DNA of 64,000 nt. Source: Bacteroides clarus YIT 12056. Its GTDB lineage: Bacteria; Bacteroidota; Bacteroidia; Bacteroidales; Bacteroidaceae. The stretch's first letter is position 1. Every line of letters starts with the position of its first letter. The notes under the pieces were generated by a model that did no database searches, was not told where the DNA came from, and saw only the letters and a program-made list of their open reading frames with translations. Of the stretch, positions 35,160 through 44,301 are shown in pieces. The position numbers and the translations under genes were made by a program. The DNA lies in the NCBI RefSeq assembly GCF_900129655.1, contig NZ_FQWK01000003.1:186001-250000 (forward strand), in the 5' to 3' direction.

Positions 35160-35190
35160 CAAAGATACGCTTTCTTTCGGTGACCGCAAA
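35160..35190 (-). promoter_or_regulatory. Promoter of the queuosine operon
   Basis: Minus strand: TTTG (35187-35190), exactly 19 bp, TATCTTTG (35160-35167). Perfect match to the Bacteroides consensus. Transcription should start near 35153, giving a leader of about 88 bases that holds the riboswitch and an additional small hairpin. Confidence 0.8.
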
Positions 35191-35241
35191 ACCATTTTAA
35201 ATTTAAGTTGTTCAAAGCACATTCACCAAAACCTAACTTAA

Positions 35242-36525
35242 ATGAAAACAATCTTAAAAGTAATGTTTCTGCTGTGCGGCGCAGGACTGTCGGCAGTTGC
35301 AGCCCACGCGCAAAAAAAAGTGATTATCGAAGACGAGTCTCCCAAAGGTGTCGTACTGGTCACCATAGACAAGGCGGGCGATGAGATAATCCGCATCATG
35401 AATGAGTCGCAACTGCCTTACATCCATGAACCGCAAGCTCCCCGCTTCCTGCTGACGGACAGAAAAGGCAAGTTCGCCCTGGGTATCGGCGGCTATGTAC
35501 GCGCTACGGCGGAGTATGATTTCGGCGGCATCGTCGACAACATCGACTTTATCCCCGCCTATATCCCTGGTGGAAGCAAAATCAAGAACCAGTTTCAAAT
35601 GGATGCCAGCACTTCCACCATCTTCCTGAAGCTGGTGGGGCATACCAAGATTCTCGGCGACTTCATCGTGTACACTGCCGGTAACTTCCGGGACGGTTCC
35701 AACAAAGGCTTCCAACTGCGCAATGCCTACGTGTCTTTTCGTGACGTAACGGTAGGTTATACCTATGGCGGTTTCATGGACTTGGGCGCACTGCCTTCCA
35801 CTATCGACTTCCAGGGTCCCAACGGAGCCACCTTTTACCGTGCCACCCAAGTGGCATATACCTACAAGGGGCTGAAAAACTTCCGTTTCAACGCTTCCGT
35901 CGAAGTACCTTCCGTAGACGGTACGACCGACAGCGGGCTTGACATCGCGCAACAGCGTATGCCGGATTTCACCGCTTACGCACAGTACGGCTGGAACAGC
36001 AAAAGCCACTTGCGTGTGGGCGGACTTATCCGCAGCATGACGTACACCAGCACGCTGAGCGACAAGGCGCATGCCGTTACCGGATTCGGCGTACAGGCAT
36101 CCGCCACCTTCAATGTAGGCAGGCAATGGCAGGTATTCGGACAGGCCACCTACGGAAAAGGCATCGGACAATACCTGAATGATATTAGCAACCTGAACGT
36201 GGACATCGTTCCCGATCCCGACAAAGAGGGGAAGATGCAGGCGTTGCCGATGCTGGGCTGGTATGCGGGATTGCAATATAATATCAGTCCGAAGGTGTTC
36301 CTCTCAAGCACATACAGCATGTCACGCCTTTATTCTGAAAACGGATATCCCGCCAACGAACCGTCTACGTATCGCTATGGACAATATTTCGTAGCGAACC
36401 TGTTTTGGAATGTCACTCCCAATATGCAGGTGGGTGCGGAATACCTGCGCGGATGGCGTACGAATTTCGATGATTCCACCAATCATGCCAACCGTATGAA
36501 CCTGCTGGTGCAATATTCCTTCTGA
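35242..36525 (+). CDS. DcaP-like outer-membrane porin
   Basis: A 427-aa outer-membrane beta-barrel protein with a signal peptide (cut after AAHA, near residue 23). A short helical/coiled segment (SPKGVVLVTIDKAGDEIIRIMNES) precedes the barrel, as in DcaP trimeric porins, whose N-terminal helices trimerise. FALGIGGYVRATAEYDFGG and the terminal Phe (LLVQYSF, beta-signal) fit insertion by BAM. DcaP porins pass small anionic solutes such as dicarboxylates; the substrate here is unknown. Single gene ended by a strong terminator. Confidence 0.82.
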   Translation: MKTILKVMFLLCGAGLSAVAAHAQKKVIIEDESPKGVVLVTIDKAGDEIIRIMNESQLPYIHEPQAPRFLLTDRKGKFALGIGGYVRATAEYDFGGIVDNIDFIPAYIPGGSKIKNQFQMDASTSTIFLKLVGHTKILGDFIVYTAGNFRDGSNKGFQLRNAYVSFRDVTVGYTYGGFMDLGALPSTIDFQGPNGATFYRATQVAYTYKGLKNFRFNASVEVPSVDGTTDSGLDIAQQRMPDFTAYAQYGWNSKSHLRVGGLIRSMTYTSTLSDKAHAVTGFGVQASATFNVGRQWQVFGQATYGKGIGQYLNDISNLNVDIVPDPDKEGKMQALPMLGWYAGLQYNISPKVFLSSTYSMSRLYSENGYPANEPSTYRYGQYFVANLFWNVTPNMQVGAEYLRGWRTNFDDSTNHANRMNLLVQYSF

Positions 36526-36559
36526 TTGGCGCAAGACTCTTTCTAATCTGTATAAAAAC

Positions 36560-36598
36560 GAAGAAGGGGATGTATCCGTAACGGACATCCCCTTCTTC
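36560..36598. terminator. Bidirectional terminator between the DcaP porin and FadL genes
   Basis: Perfect 14-bp stem (36560-36573 with 36585-36598), 11-base loop. Located between convergent stops. A shorter nested stem (TCCGT/ACGGA) lies in the loop. Confidence 0.75.
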
Positions 36599-36625
36599 CA
36601 TATATAAAGGTTGGATTATGAAATA

Positions 36626-37960
36626 TCAGAAGCGATAGTCGATGCTCAGACCGAAAACTTTGTTGGTGCGGCTGTACACGTTGGTACCGGGCAAGCCTAA
36701 ACCGTTGTAGTTTTGAGTGGTCTTTGTATAATCTTCATAGTTGGTCCACATATAGCCCACATTCAAGTCGGCTCTTTCCGAAAGCTGCAATTTTGCGCCT
36801 ATACCCAAAGAGTAAGAATCGCAGGAGAAGCTGGTATCGGTCTGGTAGTTATCGGACAAGCCGTAATCGGTGAACTGTACACCGCCGCTCAGGGTCAGTC
36901 TTTTGATTACGTCCCATTCTATACCTGCCAGATACTCGTTCGTGCCTTTTGTCAGGTATTTCTGTTTGCCGTCGGCCATACCCGCGTTCTTGTCATCGTA
37001 GAAGTGGTACTCTACCGATGCGCGCAGCACGGGAAGGAACTCATAAGCAGCGGCTACCGAAAGCATGGCGGGAATATCGTTCGGAGTATTTACACCATGT
37101 TTGTAAGCTTCCAACTCGCTTTCGGGAGCGCCTACCATACGTAATGAGTTCAGTTTGGTATTATTTTCGATATTCAGGTTGGCTTTGAACTCGTATTTAG
37201 CGCCAATAGTCAGTTTGCCGAACTTAGCGTCCAAGCCGATAACCGGAGTAAATCCCCAACCGGTCTGGCTGCAATCCAGGTCGATGCCGATAAGCTCGGT
37301 ACCAACGGGTATCGCTCCCCCGGCAGGCAAAGGCAGATTGACGGCGGCGCTGGCATTCAACGCACCCTTATAACCACCGGTAAAGTAGTTCATGCGTCCG
37401 CCCGCAAAAGCGGAAAGCCAATCCGTTATTTTATAAGTCAAACCCAGCTGTACGGAATAAATGTACTGCTTGCCGTCCATATAGCTGTTCAGCGAATAGG
37501 CATTACCCGGAATGCCTTGTTGACCCAATCCGCCTATTACCATGGCATCGAACATGGAAAGACCGTCGTCAAACGAAGCTTTTCCACCGCCACCGGTGAT
37601 ACCGAAGAAACCGGAGATAGTCCAATCACCTTTTTTATAAGCCGCAAATACGCTGGGGATAACAGGCGCCGACGCCTTACCCTCGTAATACTTATCCAAG
37701 CCCAAAGCATCGCATGAAGCATCGATATTTCTTGTTTGGAACGCACTCTGAATACTCAAGGACGTATAAAATCCGTCTTTCGGCAAAAAGGCCAGACCCG
37801 CAGGATTGGACAAAGCCGCATCCACGCCGGTAGTATTTGCACCACGGGATAACATACGAAGAAAAGCAGGGTGTTGATTTGTATTTGTCAGGAGACCTCC
37901 CGCAAAAGTTGGAATTGAAACGATTAGCATCGCAATGCTAATCAATGAAATTTTTCTCAT
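36626..37960 (-). CDS. OmpP1/FadL-family outer-membrane transporter
   Basis: A 444-aa outer-membrane protein of the FadL family, which passes hydrophobic compounds such as long-chain fatty acids or aromatics. Signal peptide ends at FAGG; the FadL N-terminal hatch is seen as ANTTGVDAALSNPAGLAFLPKDGFY (the NPAG motif), followed by a barrel with Tyr/Phe-rich strands and the terminal LSIDYRF. Monocistronic, with its own -7 box. Confidence 0.88.
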   Translation of the reverse strand: MRKISLISIAMLIVSIPTFAGGLLTNTNQHPAFLRMLSRGANTTGVDAALSNPAGLAFLPKDGFYTSLSIQSAFQTRNIDASCDALGLDKYYEGKASAPVIPSVFAAYKKGDWTISGFFGITGGGGKASFDDGLSMFDAMVIGGLGQQGIPGNAYSLNSYMDGKQYIYSVQLGLTYKITDWLSAFAGGRMNYFTGGYKGALNASAAVNLPLPAGGAIPVGTELIGIDLDCSQTGWGFTPVIGLDAKFGKLTIGAKYEFKANLNIENNTKLNSLRMVGAPESELEAYKHGVNTPNDIPAMLSVAAAYEFLPVLRASVEYHFYDDKNAGMADGKQKYLTKGTNEYLAGIEWDVIKRLTLSGGVQFTDYGLSDNYQTDTSFSCDSYSLGIGAKLQLSERADLNVGYMWTNYEDYTKTTQNYNGLGLPGTNVYSRTNKVFGLSIDYRF

Positions 37961-37987
37961 CTAAATCTTTTTTATTGTTTTCGGGCG

Positions 37988-37995
37988 CAAAGGTA
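37988..37995 (-). promoter_or_regulatory. -7 box of the FadL-family gene
   Basis: TACCTTTG on the minus strand, 27 bp ahead of the start codon; no good -33 match. Confidence 0.45.
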
Positions 37996-38195
37996 CAATA
38001 ATATTGCACATGAAAAACTGTTTTGTGCATTTAATTTATAACAAGTAAAGAAATTAATTGAAAAAATCAATAGTTTCTATTGAAACATTTAAGCAAATAC
38101 TCAATATAGGGTGAGATACTCCTTGATTTATCACTGCCATAATTCAGCGAACAGCGTTTCCATAATGAAAGGAAAAGACCGCTAATCTTAAATCA

Positions 38196-38298
38196 TTCCA
38201 CCATGGGGTAAATTTCGTTCCATCATGGTGGAACGAAACTTTCTCCATGGTGGAATAAAACTTACCCCATGCCGGAACGATATAAGTAAGGCATGCTA
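38196..38298. repeat. 22-bp-period array of short palindromes (array 2)
   Basis: 15-bp units begin at 38196, 38218, 38240, 38262 and (decayed) 38284, each centred on CATG, with 7-bp spacers. Unit 2 is nearly palindromic (TTCCA...GGTGGAA). Inverted matches join units: 12 bp between units 1 and 3, 10 bp (CATGGGGTAA/TTACCCCATG) between units 1 and 4, and TTTCGTTCCA/TGGAACGAAA around unit 2. It ends about 80 bp past the stop of the YhcG-family gene (minus strand). The rest of 37996-38376 shows nothing else. Confidence 0.8.
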
Positions 38299-38376
38299 AA
38301 TCATTAATCTCCCGAAAGGGAAAAGAAGTGTTTACAACCGATTATTAATCAATGATGTGTAAGCACATCGTATTCA

Positions 38377-39492
38377 TTATCTGTTTATTTCTAATTCTTT
38401 TTCGATTTCTTCAATCGTAGGCAGGCTGCCTCGGAAGTCTTTCGGCAAGGCTTGTCCCAACTCATAGTCGGAAATTCCGATTGGCTTTTGGATATCACGC
38501 AAGGCATATTCAGCCTTGATACGGTCTTTGCTCTTGCAAAGCAGCAGTCCGATAGTCCGGTTATCTCCCTCACGGCAAAGAATATCATCCACAGCGGAAC
38601 AGTAGAAATTCAATTTACCGATATACTCCGGTATGAACTCGGTATCTTTTAATTCAATCACCAAATATCTGTGCAGAAACGCATTATACATCAATATGTC
38701 GATATAATAATCATCACCCGACACCTCTATGTGATACTGCCGACCCATAAAGGCAAAACCGGCTCCCATTTCCACGAGGAATTTCTCTACATGCTTCACC
38801 AAACCGATTTCCACATCACGCTCATTGTAGTGGTCGGTGAAAGTCAGCATATCGAATATATATGGGTCTTTGAGCATGAATTTTACATCGTCCGCTTCCG
38901 GTGCAGGCAGGGTTTCAGTGAAATTGTTTGCCAACGCTCCATGCTTGCCGTAATCATCAAGTCTGATGGCTTCTTGCAGATAGCGTGTCGTCCAATGATT
39001 GGTAATGCTTTGCACCATATACCAATACCGTGCGCGAATATCCTTGACCTGCTTTATCAGAACAAGATTATGCGTCCAATCCAGATACTTGATGGGAAGA
39101 GTAAAATTATATTCGTCTAATTGCGAAATCACTGATTTCGTAATTGGAGAAGCAGTTCCTTTCACCATCGTAAGTTCTTGATTATATTCGTTGAAGAACT
39201 GCACCATATATTGCATATTGCGCACAGTAAATCCTTTTATTTCGGAATAATCGTTCTTCAAATCCACAGACAACCGCTGCAAAGTTTTCTTACCCCAACC
39301 TTCATCATCTTGACTTTGCTGTAACATTTCACCAACGTCCCAATACATCCGAAGCATTTCCTCATTGGCTGCATAAATCACCCGTTGCTGTGCAATCAGT
39401 ACCCTTTGCTTGATTTTGCGAAGCAATGCCGCATAACCACGAAAGTTATCCGCCAAGTTATCATTCCCTTTCATTTCTGTATTTTCAGCCAT
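38377..39492 (-). CDS. YhcG-family protein with PD-(D/E)XK nuclease domain (DUF1016)
   Basis: A 371-aa protein: N-terminal DUF1016 helical domain (RVIYAANEEMLRMYWDVGEML, then VRNMQYMVQFF, IKYLDWTHNLVLI), C-terminal nuclease domain with Asp265 (YYIDILMYN) and Glu280-x-Lys282 (VIELKD). Such proteins are common in Bacteroidota, often beside type I restriction or mobile genes, and E. coli YhcG is thought to act on DNA in recombination or defence. Here it stands alone, with no restriction genes nearby. Role unknown. Confidence 0.88.
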   Translation of the reverse strand: MAENTEMKGNDNLADNFRGYAALLRKIKQRVLIAQQRVIYAANEEMLRMYWDVGEMLQQSQDDEGWGKKTLQRLSVDLKNDYSEIKGFTVRNMQYMVQFFNEYNQELTMVKGTASPITKSVISQLDEYNFTLPIKYLDWTHNLVLIKQVKDIRARYWYMVQSITNHWTTRYLQEAIRLDDYGKHGALANNFTETLPAPEADDVKFMLKDPYIFDMLTFTDHYNERDVEIGLVKHVEKFLVEMGAGFAFMGRQYHIEVSGDDYYIDILMYNAFLHRYLVIELKDTEFIPEYIGKLNFYCSAVDDILCREGDNRTIGLLLCKSKDRIKAEYALRDIQKPIGISDYELGQALPKDFRGSLPTIEEIEKELEINR

Positions 39493-39512
39493 AGTCTTCT
39501 TTTGTTTATTTG

Positions 39513-39546
39513 CAAAGTTACTCTTTTGATTTAACTGTACATCAAA
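39513..39546 (-). promoter_or_regulatory. Promoter of the YhcG-family gene
   Basis: Minus strand: TTTG (39543-39546), 22 bp, TAACTTTG (39513-39520), 20 bp ahead of the start codon. The spacer is slightly long. Confidence 0.45.
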
Positions 39547-39684
39547 ACCTTACGGTTATTTGAATGTATTTCTATATAGGTTATTTTTTCATCGAACTGT
39601 GATGAACCTGTCCTGAACCTTATTATCTTTATATGTGTTATTTATATCGGTAATAAGCGAAATATTCTAAAAACTTAAAAACTC

Positions 39685-40686
39685 ATGGCATATACTATTG
39701 CATTCTTCGGCAGCAAGCCTTACGATGAGGCTTCATTCAATGAAAAAAACAGTGAATACGGTTTTGAACTCCGTTATTATAAGGGTCATCTCAACCTGAA
39801 TAACGTGATACTGACACAAGGTGTGGACGCGGTGTGTATCTTTGTAAACGATACGGCCGACGCGGAAGTCATCCGGCAAATGGCGGCAAACGGAGTGAAG
39901 CTCCTTGCCCTGCGTTGCGCCGGATATAATAATGTAGACCTGAAAGCAGCGGCGGAAAACGGTATTACCGTCGTACGTGTTCCCGCCTACTCCCCTTATG
40001 CGGTGGCGGAATACACCGTTGCCCTCATGCTCTCCCTTAACCGGAAAATACCCCGTGCCACCTGGCGTACGCGTGACGGCAACTTCTCCCTGCACGGTCT
40101 TTTGGGATTCGATATGTATGGCAAGACGGCCGGCATCATCGGCACAGGCAAGATCGCCAAAAAATTAATCACCATCCTGCGCGGTTTCGGCATGAATATC
40201 CTTGCCTACGACCTGTATCCCGACTACAATTTCGCCCGTGAGCATCAGGTGGTATATACCACACTGGATGAATTGTATCACAATTCGGATATCATCTCCC
40301 TGCACTGCCCGCTCACAGAGCAGACCAAATACCTGATTAATGACTACTCTATCAGTAAAATGAAAGACGGCGTAATGATTATCAATACCGGCCGAGGACA
40401 GCTTATCCACACCAACGCCTTGATAGAAGGGCTGAAAAACAAGAGAATCGGCTCTGCCGGACTGGACGTGTACGAGGAAGAAAGCGAATATTTCTACGAA
40501 GACCAGTCGGACAAGATTATCGATGACGATACGCTGGCGCGCCTGCTGTCATTCAATAATGTAATCGTAACTTCCCACCAGGCATTTTTCACCCGTGAAG
40601 CCCTTGCCAATATCGCATCCACTACCCTGATGAATATAAAGGACTTCATGGAACACAAGAAACTGGAGAACGAAGTAAAACTGTAA
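39685..40686 (+). CDS. ldhA: D-lactate dehydrogenase / 2-hydroxyacid dehydrogenase
   Basis: NADH-dependent reduction of pyruvate to D-lactate in fermentation. The 333-aa protein follows the D-isomer 2-hydroxyacid dehydrogenase plan: LRCAGYNNVDL (substrate-binding Arg region), Rossmann loop GIIGTGKIAKK, NTGRGQLIH with the Arg, GLDVYEEES with the Glu, and SHQAFFT with the catalytic His. Length and the SHQAFFTREAL motif match LdhA rather than glycerate-type enzymes. A TTATCTTTA sequence about 60 bp upstream may be its -7 box. Confidence 0.88.
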   Translation: MAYTIAFFGSKPYDEASFNEKNSEYGFELRYYKGHLNLNNVILTQGVDAVCIFVNDTADAEVIRQMAANGVKLLALRCAGYNNVDLKAAAENGITVVRVPAYSPYAVAEYTVALMLSLNRKIPRATWRTRDGNFSLHGLLGFDMYGKTAGIIGTGKIAKKLITILRGFGMNILAYDLYPDYNFAREHQVVYTTLDELYHNSDIISLHCPLTEQTKYLINDYSISKMKDGVMIINTGRGQLIHTNALIEGLKNKRIGSAGLDVYEEESEYFYEDQSDKIIDDDTLARLLSFNNVIVTSHQAFFTREALANIASTTLMNIKDFMEHKKLENEVKL

Positions 40687-40777
40687 AAAGCCATTTATGG
40701 AACATTAATCATCCACGGCTCAAACTTTCCGGCACGATTGCTTGTTACATACAGATAAATCACTAAAAAGAAAGATT

Positions 40778-41482
40778 ATGAAAAAAGTAATAGACAAAGC
40801 CGAAAGCCGTGGACGTTCTTTATATGACTGGCTCGACAGCCACCATACATTCAGTTTTGACGAGTATTACAATCCCCGTCGCATGAACTTCGGCGCCCTG
40901 CGTGTACTGAACGACGACCGGATAGCTCCGGGCAAAGGCTTTGGCACCCACCCGCATAAGAATATGGAGATTATCTCCATCCCCCTGAAAGGTAAGCTGA
41001 AACATGGCGACAGCAAGCAAAACAGCCGTACCATCACCACAGGCGATATTCAGACCATGAGTGCCGGTACAGGTATCTACCACAGCGAAATGAACGGAAG
41101 CGATACCGAACCGGTGGAATTTCTCCAAATCTGGGTAATGCCCGAAAAACTGAATACCCCGCCCGCCTATCAAGATTATGACATCCGCCCCTATCTGCAC
41201 AAGAACGAGCTTGCGCTCATCGTATCTCCCGACGGGAATGCTCCCGCCAAGCTGCTGCAACAGACATGGTTCTCCATCGGAGAAGTCGAGGCCGGAAAGA
41301 AGCTGGGCTATCACCTGCACCAGTCGCACGCCGGAGTGTACATCTTCCTCATAGAAGGCGAAATAAAGGTAGACGGCACGATACTGTCCCGTCGCGACGG
41401 TATGGGAGTATACGAAACCGGCAGCTTTGAGTTGGAAACTCTGAAAGATTCGCATATCCTGCTGATTGAAGTCCCCATGTAA
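40778..41482 (+). CDS. Pirin-family protein (bicupin)
   Basis: A 234-aa cupin protein from the ATG at 40778, which has a purine-rich AAGAAAG stretch just ahead; a TTG at 40742 is rejected. The pirin metal site is seen in GTHPHKNMEIIS (two His) and GTGIYHSEMN (His, Glu). YhaK-type pirins of this length include quercetin dioxygenases and redox sensors; the activity here is not known. Lies between ldhA and an MBL-fold gene in the same direction. Confidence 0.9.
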   Translation: MKKVIDKAESRGRSLYDWLDSHHTFSFDEYYNPRRMNFGALRVLNDDRIAPGKGFGTHPHKNMEIISIPLKGKLKHGDSKQNSRTITTGDIQTMSAGTGIYHSEMNGSDTEPVEFLQIWVMPEKLNTPPAYQDYDIRPYLHKNELALIVSPDGNAPAKLLQQTWFSIGEVEAGKKLGYHLHQSHAGVYIFLIEGEIKVDGTILSRRDGMGVYETGSFELETLKDSHILLIEVPM

Positions 41483-41562
41483 GACTTTTGCATAAAATAA
41501 CAGCTAAACCGGAAGTTTGTGTAGCGTTTTTTGTAATATTGCGCTATAATTGAATCCGTACA

Positions 41563-42294
41563 ATGAAACTTGATTATATCTACCATAGCGGCTTTGCGAT
41601 TGAAGCGGACGGAGTGACGGTCATTATCGATTACTACAAAGACTCCTCGGAAGAGGAGCCGAACCGGGGAATCGTACACGACCGTCTGTTAAAGAAACCG
41701 GGGATACTCTACGTACTCTCCTCGCATTTCCACCCCGACCACTTCAACCGCGAAGTTCTTTCATGGAAGGAAGAACGCCCCGATATCCGGTATATCTTCT
41801 CCAAAGATATTCTGAAACACCGGCGTGCAACGGCGGAAGACGCCACCTATATCAATAAAGGCGACGTCTGCGAGGACGGGCATATCCGTATCGAAGCCTT
41901 CGGCTCCACCGATGTAGGCATCTCCTTCCTGATAGACTTACAGGGCGTCCGCCTGTTCCATGCCGGCGATTTGAACAACTGGCATTGGAGTGAAGAATCC
42001 ACTCCCCAGGAAATACGCAAAGCCGAAGGCGACTTTCTTGCAGAAGTGAAAACCCTGCGACAAAAGGCTCCTCAGGTAGATGTAGCCATGTTTCCGGTGG
42101 ACAGCCGCATCGGAAAAGATTATATGCGCGGTGCGGAACAATTCGTGGAACGAATAAAAACCACTATATTTGCACCTATGCACTTCAGTGAAGATTATCA
42201 GGGCGGCAACGCATTCCGTACTTTTGCCGAAAGCGAAGGTTGCCGTTTCCTTACAATCTCCCGCCGGGGTGAGAGTTTTGACATTACTAAATAA
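41563..42294 (+). CDS. MBL-fold metallohydrolase (UlaG-like)
   Basis: A 243-aa cytosolic metallo-beta-lactamase-fold protein. Metal ligands: SSHFHPDHF (HxHxDH), GDLNNWHW for the later Asp, and APMHF for the C-terminal His. It begins with the hairpin HSGFAIEADGVTVIIDYY typical of the UlaG/RNase-Z-like branch. Substrate unknown. Precedes the DUF4468 gene by 11 bp. Confidence 0.85.
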   Translation: MKLDYIYHSGFAIEADGVTVIIDYYKDSSEEEPNRGIVHDRLLKKPGILYVLSSHFHPDHFNREVLSWKEERPDIRYIFSKDILKHRRATAEDATYINKGDVCEDGHIRIEAFGSTDVGISFLIDLQGVRLFHAGDLNNWHWSEESTPQEIRKAEGDFLAEVKTLRQKAPQVDVAMFPVDSRIGKDYMRGAEQFVERIKTTIFAPMHFSEDYQGGNAFRTFAESEGCRFLTISRRGESFDITK

Positions 42295-42305
42295 AACATA
42301 GCATT

Positions 42306-43409
42306 ATGAAAAATTTGACACAAGTTCTTGTTGCACTGTTCTGCCTTTGCATGCCCGCCTTGCTGCACGCGCAAAGGGACGACAGCAAATATCTGGCCGG
42401 CGCCGTTCCGGAAGTGGACGGCAAAGTGGTATTTACCAAAGATTTCAGCATTCCCGGCATGTCTCAAGATACAATCTATTCCCGTCTGCTGAAATGGATG
42501 GACGCGCGTTTGGCGAAGAATGAGAATAACAGCCGCGTGGTTTTTTCCGACAAGGAGAAAGGACAGATTGTGGGCATGGGCGACGAATGGATTGTGTTCA
42601 GCTCCACGGCATTGTCACTGGACAGAACAAAAATTCTTTACCAGCTCACCGTTACCTGCCAGCCGGAGAAATGCATCTTTGAGGTGGAGAAGATACGTTT
42701 CAACTACCGCGAAGGGAAAGAAAAATATACCGCCGAAGAGTGGATTACCGATAAGTACGCACTGAACAAGTCCAAAACCAAACTGGTGCGCGGCCTTGCC
42801 AAATGGCGCAGAAAGACGGTGGATTTTGTAGATGACCTTTGCGTGGGCGTGACCGAGGCTCTAAGCGCCACTGTTGCCAAAGCTCCGGCAGAGGAAAAGA
42901 AAGAGGAACAGAAACAGAAAGAGACAAAAGCACTCGTCAACTCCGGCACAACGGTGATTACTCCCAAGACGCAGGTAACGGTAGAGACTCCCCAAACCGC
43001 TACGGCACCGGTTACGGTGACCGCACCTCAAACGAATGCGCAGGTTGTGCCGAACGCCTATAAGGAAGTTGCGCCGAACGCCATACCCGCCAACGCCATC
43101 CAAACCGGAAACGGCAAACTGGTTATCGTGATTGGCGAGGAACCTTTCAACATGACCATGATGACCGCCAATGCCGGCGGCTCGTTAGGCAAAATAGCAG
43201 GCGACAAGCCGGTAATCTTCACCATCCTGTCACCGGAACAGCCTTACGAACAGATGGAAGCAGCCGGGAACTATACCGTACGCTTCTACCCCAACGGGCA
43301 GACAGAGCCTTCCGTTATTCTGGAATGTAAGAAAGTTCCGTCACAAGCTCCGATAGAAGGCATGCCGCGCACATACATAGGCGAAATCCTGAAAGCGAAA
43401 ATTAAATGA
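42306..43409 (+). CDS. DUF4468 domain-containing secreted protein
   Basis: A 367-aa exported protein (signal peptide cut after LLHA, residue 22). Residues 35-160 match DUF4468 (VVFTKDFSIPGMSQDTIYSRLLKWMDARL), a TBP-like fold of unknown role found in Bacteroidota. Residues 190-260 are a Thr/Pro/Gln/Val-rich linker (EEKKEEQKQKET, then repeats of TVETPQTATAPVTVTAPQ). The last 100 residues form a small beta domain ending MPRTYIGEILKAKIK. Cotranscribed with the MBL gene before it (11 bp). Confidence 0.8.
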   Translation: MKNLTQVLVALFCLCMPALLHAQRDDSKYLAGAVPEVDGKVVFTKDFSIPGMSQDTIYSRLLKWMDARLAKNENNSRVVFSDKEKGQIVGMGDEWIVFSSTALSLDRTKILYQLTVTCQPEKCIFEVEKIRFNYREGKEKYTAEEWITDKYALNKSKTKLVRGLAKWRRKTVDFVDDLCVGVTEALSATVAKAPAEEKKEEQKQKETKALVNSGTTVITPKTQVTVETPQTATAPVTVTAPQTNAQVVPNAYKEVAPNAIPANAIQTGNGKLVIVIGEEPFNMTMMTANAGGSLGKIAGDKPVIFTILSPEQPYEQMEAAGNYTVRFYPNGQTEPSVILECKKVPSQAPIEGMPRTYIGEILKAKIK

Positions 43410-43441
43410 ACCGATAATGTAAACCTAAATAAGTAACAGCA

Positions 43442-43819
43442 GTGGAAATAAAAAGCAAATTTGACCATTTTAATATAAACGTCACCAATCTGGAACGCAG
43501 TATCGCTTTCTACGAAAAAGCGTTGGGACTGAAAGAACATCACCGGAAAGAGTCGTCGGACGGCTCTTTCACGCTGGTTTATCTCACCGACGGCAGCACA
43601 GGCTTCCTTTTGGAACTGACCTGCCTGAAAGAACATCCCCAAGCCTACGAGCTGGGCGAGAATGAAAGCCACCTTTGTTTCCGCGTAGCCGGAGACTACG
43701 AGGCGATCCGCCAATACCACAAAGAAAACGGCTGGGTGTGTTTCGAGAATACCGCGATGGGGTTATATTTCATCAATGACCCTGACGATTACTGGATTGA
43801 GATACTACCGACCAGGTAA
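43442..43819 (+). CDS. VOC-family protein (glyoxalase I-like)
   Basis: A 125-aa protein with the two beta-alpha-beta-beta-beta modules of the vicinal-oxygen-chelate fold: FDHFNINVTNLERSIAFYEKALGL and later CFENTAMGLYFINDPDDYWIEIL. His at residue 9 or so and the final Glu are at glyoxalase I metal positions, so it may be a lactoylglutathione-lyase-like enzyme. It starts with GTG at 43442. Same direction as the DUF4468 gene, 32 bp after it. Confidence 0.85.
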   Translation: MEIKSKFDHFNINVTNLERSIAFYEKALGLKEHHRKESSDGSFTLVYLTDGSTGFLLELTCLKEHPQAYELGENESHLCFRVAGDYEAIRQYHKENGWVCFENTAMGLYFINDPDDYWIEILPTR

Positions 43820-43867
43820 GTATGCGATATACCCCGATTTTACATTAATACTTAATACATCAACAAC

Positions 43868-44056
43868 GTGAGTATAGAAGAAGCAATGATGGGCGGTATT
43901 GTTTTCAAAGGCAAGAAAGACAAGCCTAAAGAAGACAACAAGGTCAAGACCAAAGCCAAAAAGAAAACCTATATCACCGGGCTGCATGGTTCCGGTGCGG
44001 CGAAAATGAAAGCCGAAATTCGCAAGAAACGCGCAAACAGGCATAAAGGAAAGTAA
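43868..44056 (+). CDS. Small basic protein, function unknown
   Basis: A 62-aa, Lys-rich frame with GTG start, 48 bp after the VOC gene and ending 17 bp before a terminator, so it fits as the last gene of that transcript. The C-terminal half (TYITGLHGSGAAKMKAEIRKKRANRHKGK shortened here to its character: Gly-Ser then Lys/Arg-rich) could bind nucleic acid. I do not recognise a family; it may be chance. Confidence 0.45.
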   Translation: MSIEEAMMGGIVFKGKKDKPKEDNKVKTKAKKKTYITGLHGSGAAKMKAEIRKKRANRHKGK

Positions 44057-44073
44057 AAATAATTTTTCAGGTA

Positions 44074-44119
44074 AGAAGGTGTAAGTTCTCTCAAACAGAA
44101 TTTACACCTTCTTTTCTTT
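44074..44119 (+). terminator. Terminator of the MBL-DUF4468-VOC transcript
   Basis: Stem of about 11 bp plus a further 4 after a mismatch (arms 44074-44089 and 44098-44113), then TTTTCTTT. Confidence 0.75.
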
Positions 44120-44234
44120 ATATCATACTCACCCGCATCACGAAAAACCATTATAAAATTATGCAATCCAAACGGTTTTTAGGCATATCACACCGGAAAA
44201 GCCCCCCGTTAATGAAAGAAAGTTAACAAAAAAC

Positions 44235-44265
44235 TTTGTTTTTACGTTCTTAGTATATATTTTTG
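44235..44265 (+). promoter_or_regulatory. Promoter of the second fimbrial-type operon
   Basis: TTTG at 44235-44238, exactly 19 bp, TATTTTTG at 44258-44265: perfect consensus, 36 bp before the GTG start at 44302. No flanking inverted repeats of the kind used for phase inversion are visible. Confidence 0.8.
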
Positions 44266-44301
44266 ATGCCGCAAACAAACAAATAACATTTTAAAAAGAA
44301 A

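Noticed and set aside
38377..39492. Part of a type I restriction system
   Set aside because: No hsdR, hsdM or hsdS genes nearby; the gene stands alone with its own promoter.
44057..44301. Phase-variable invertible promoter ahead of the second fimbrial operon
   Set aside because: A fixed consensus promoter is present and I find no inverted repeats flanking it, nor an invertase gene in the window.
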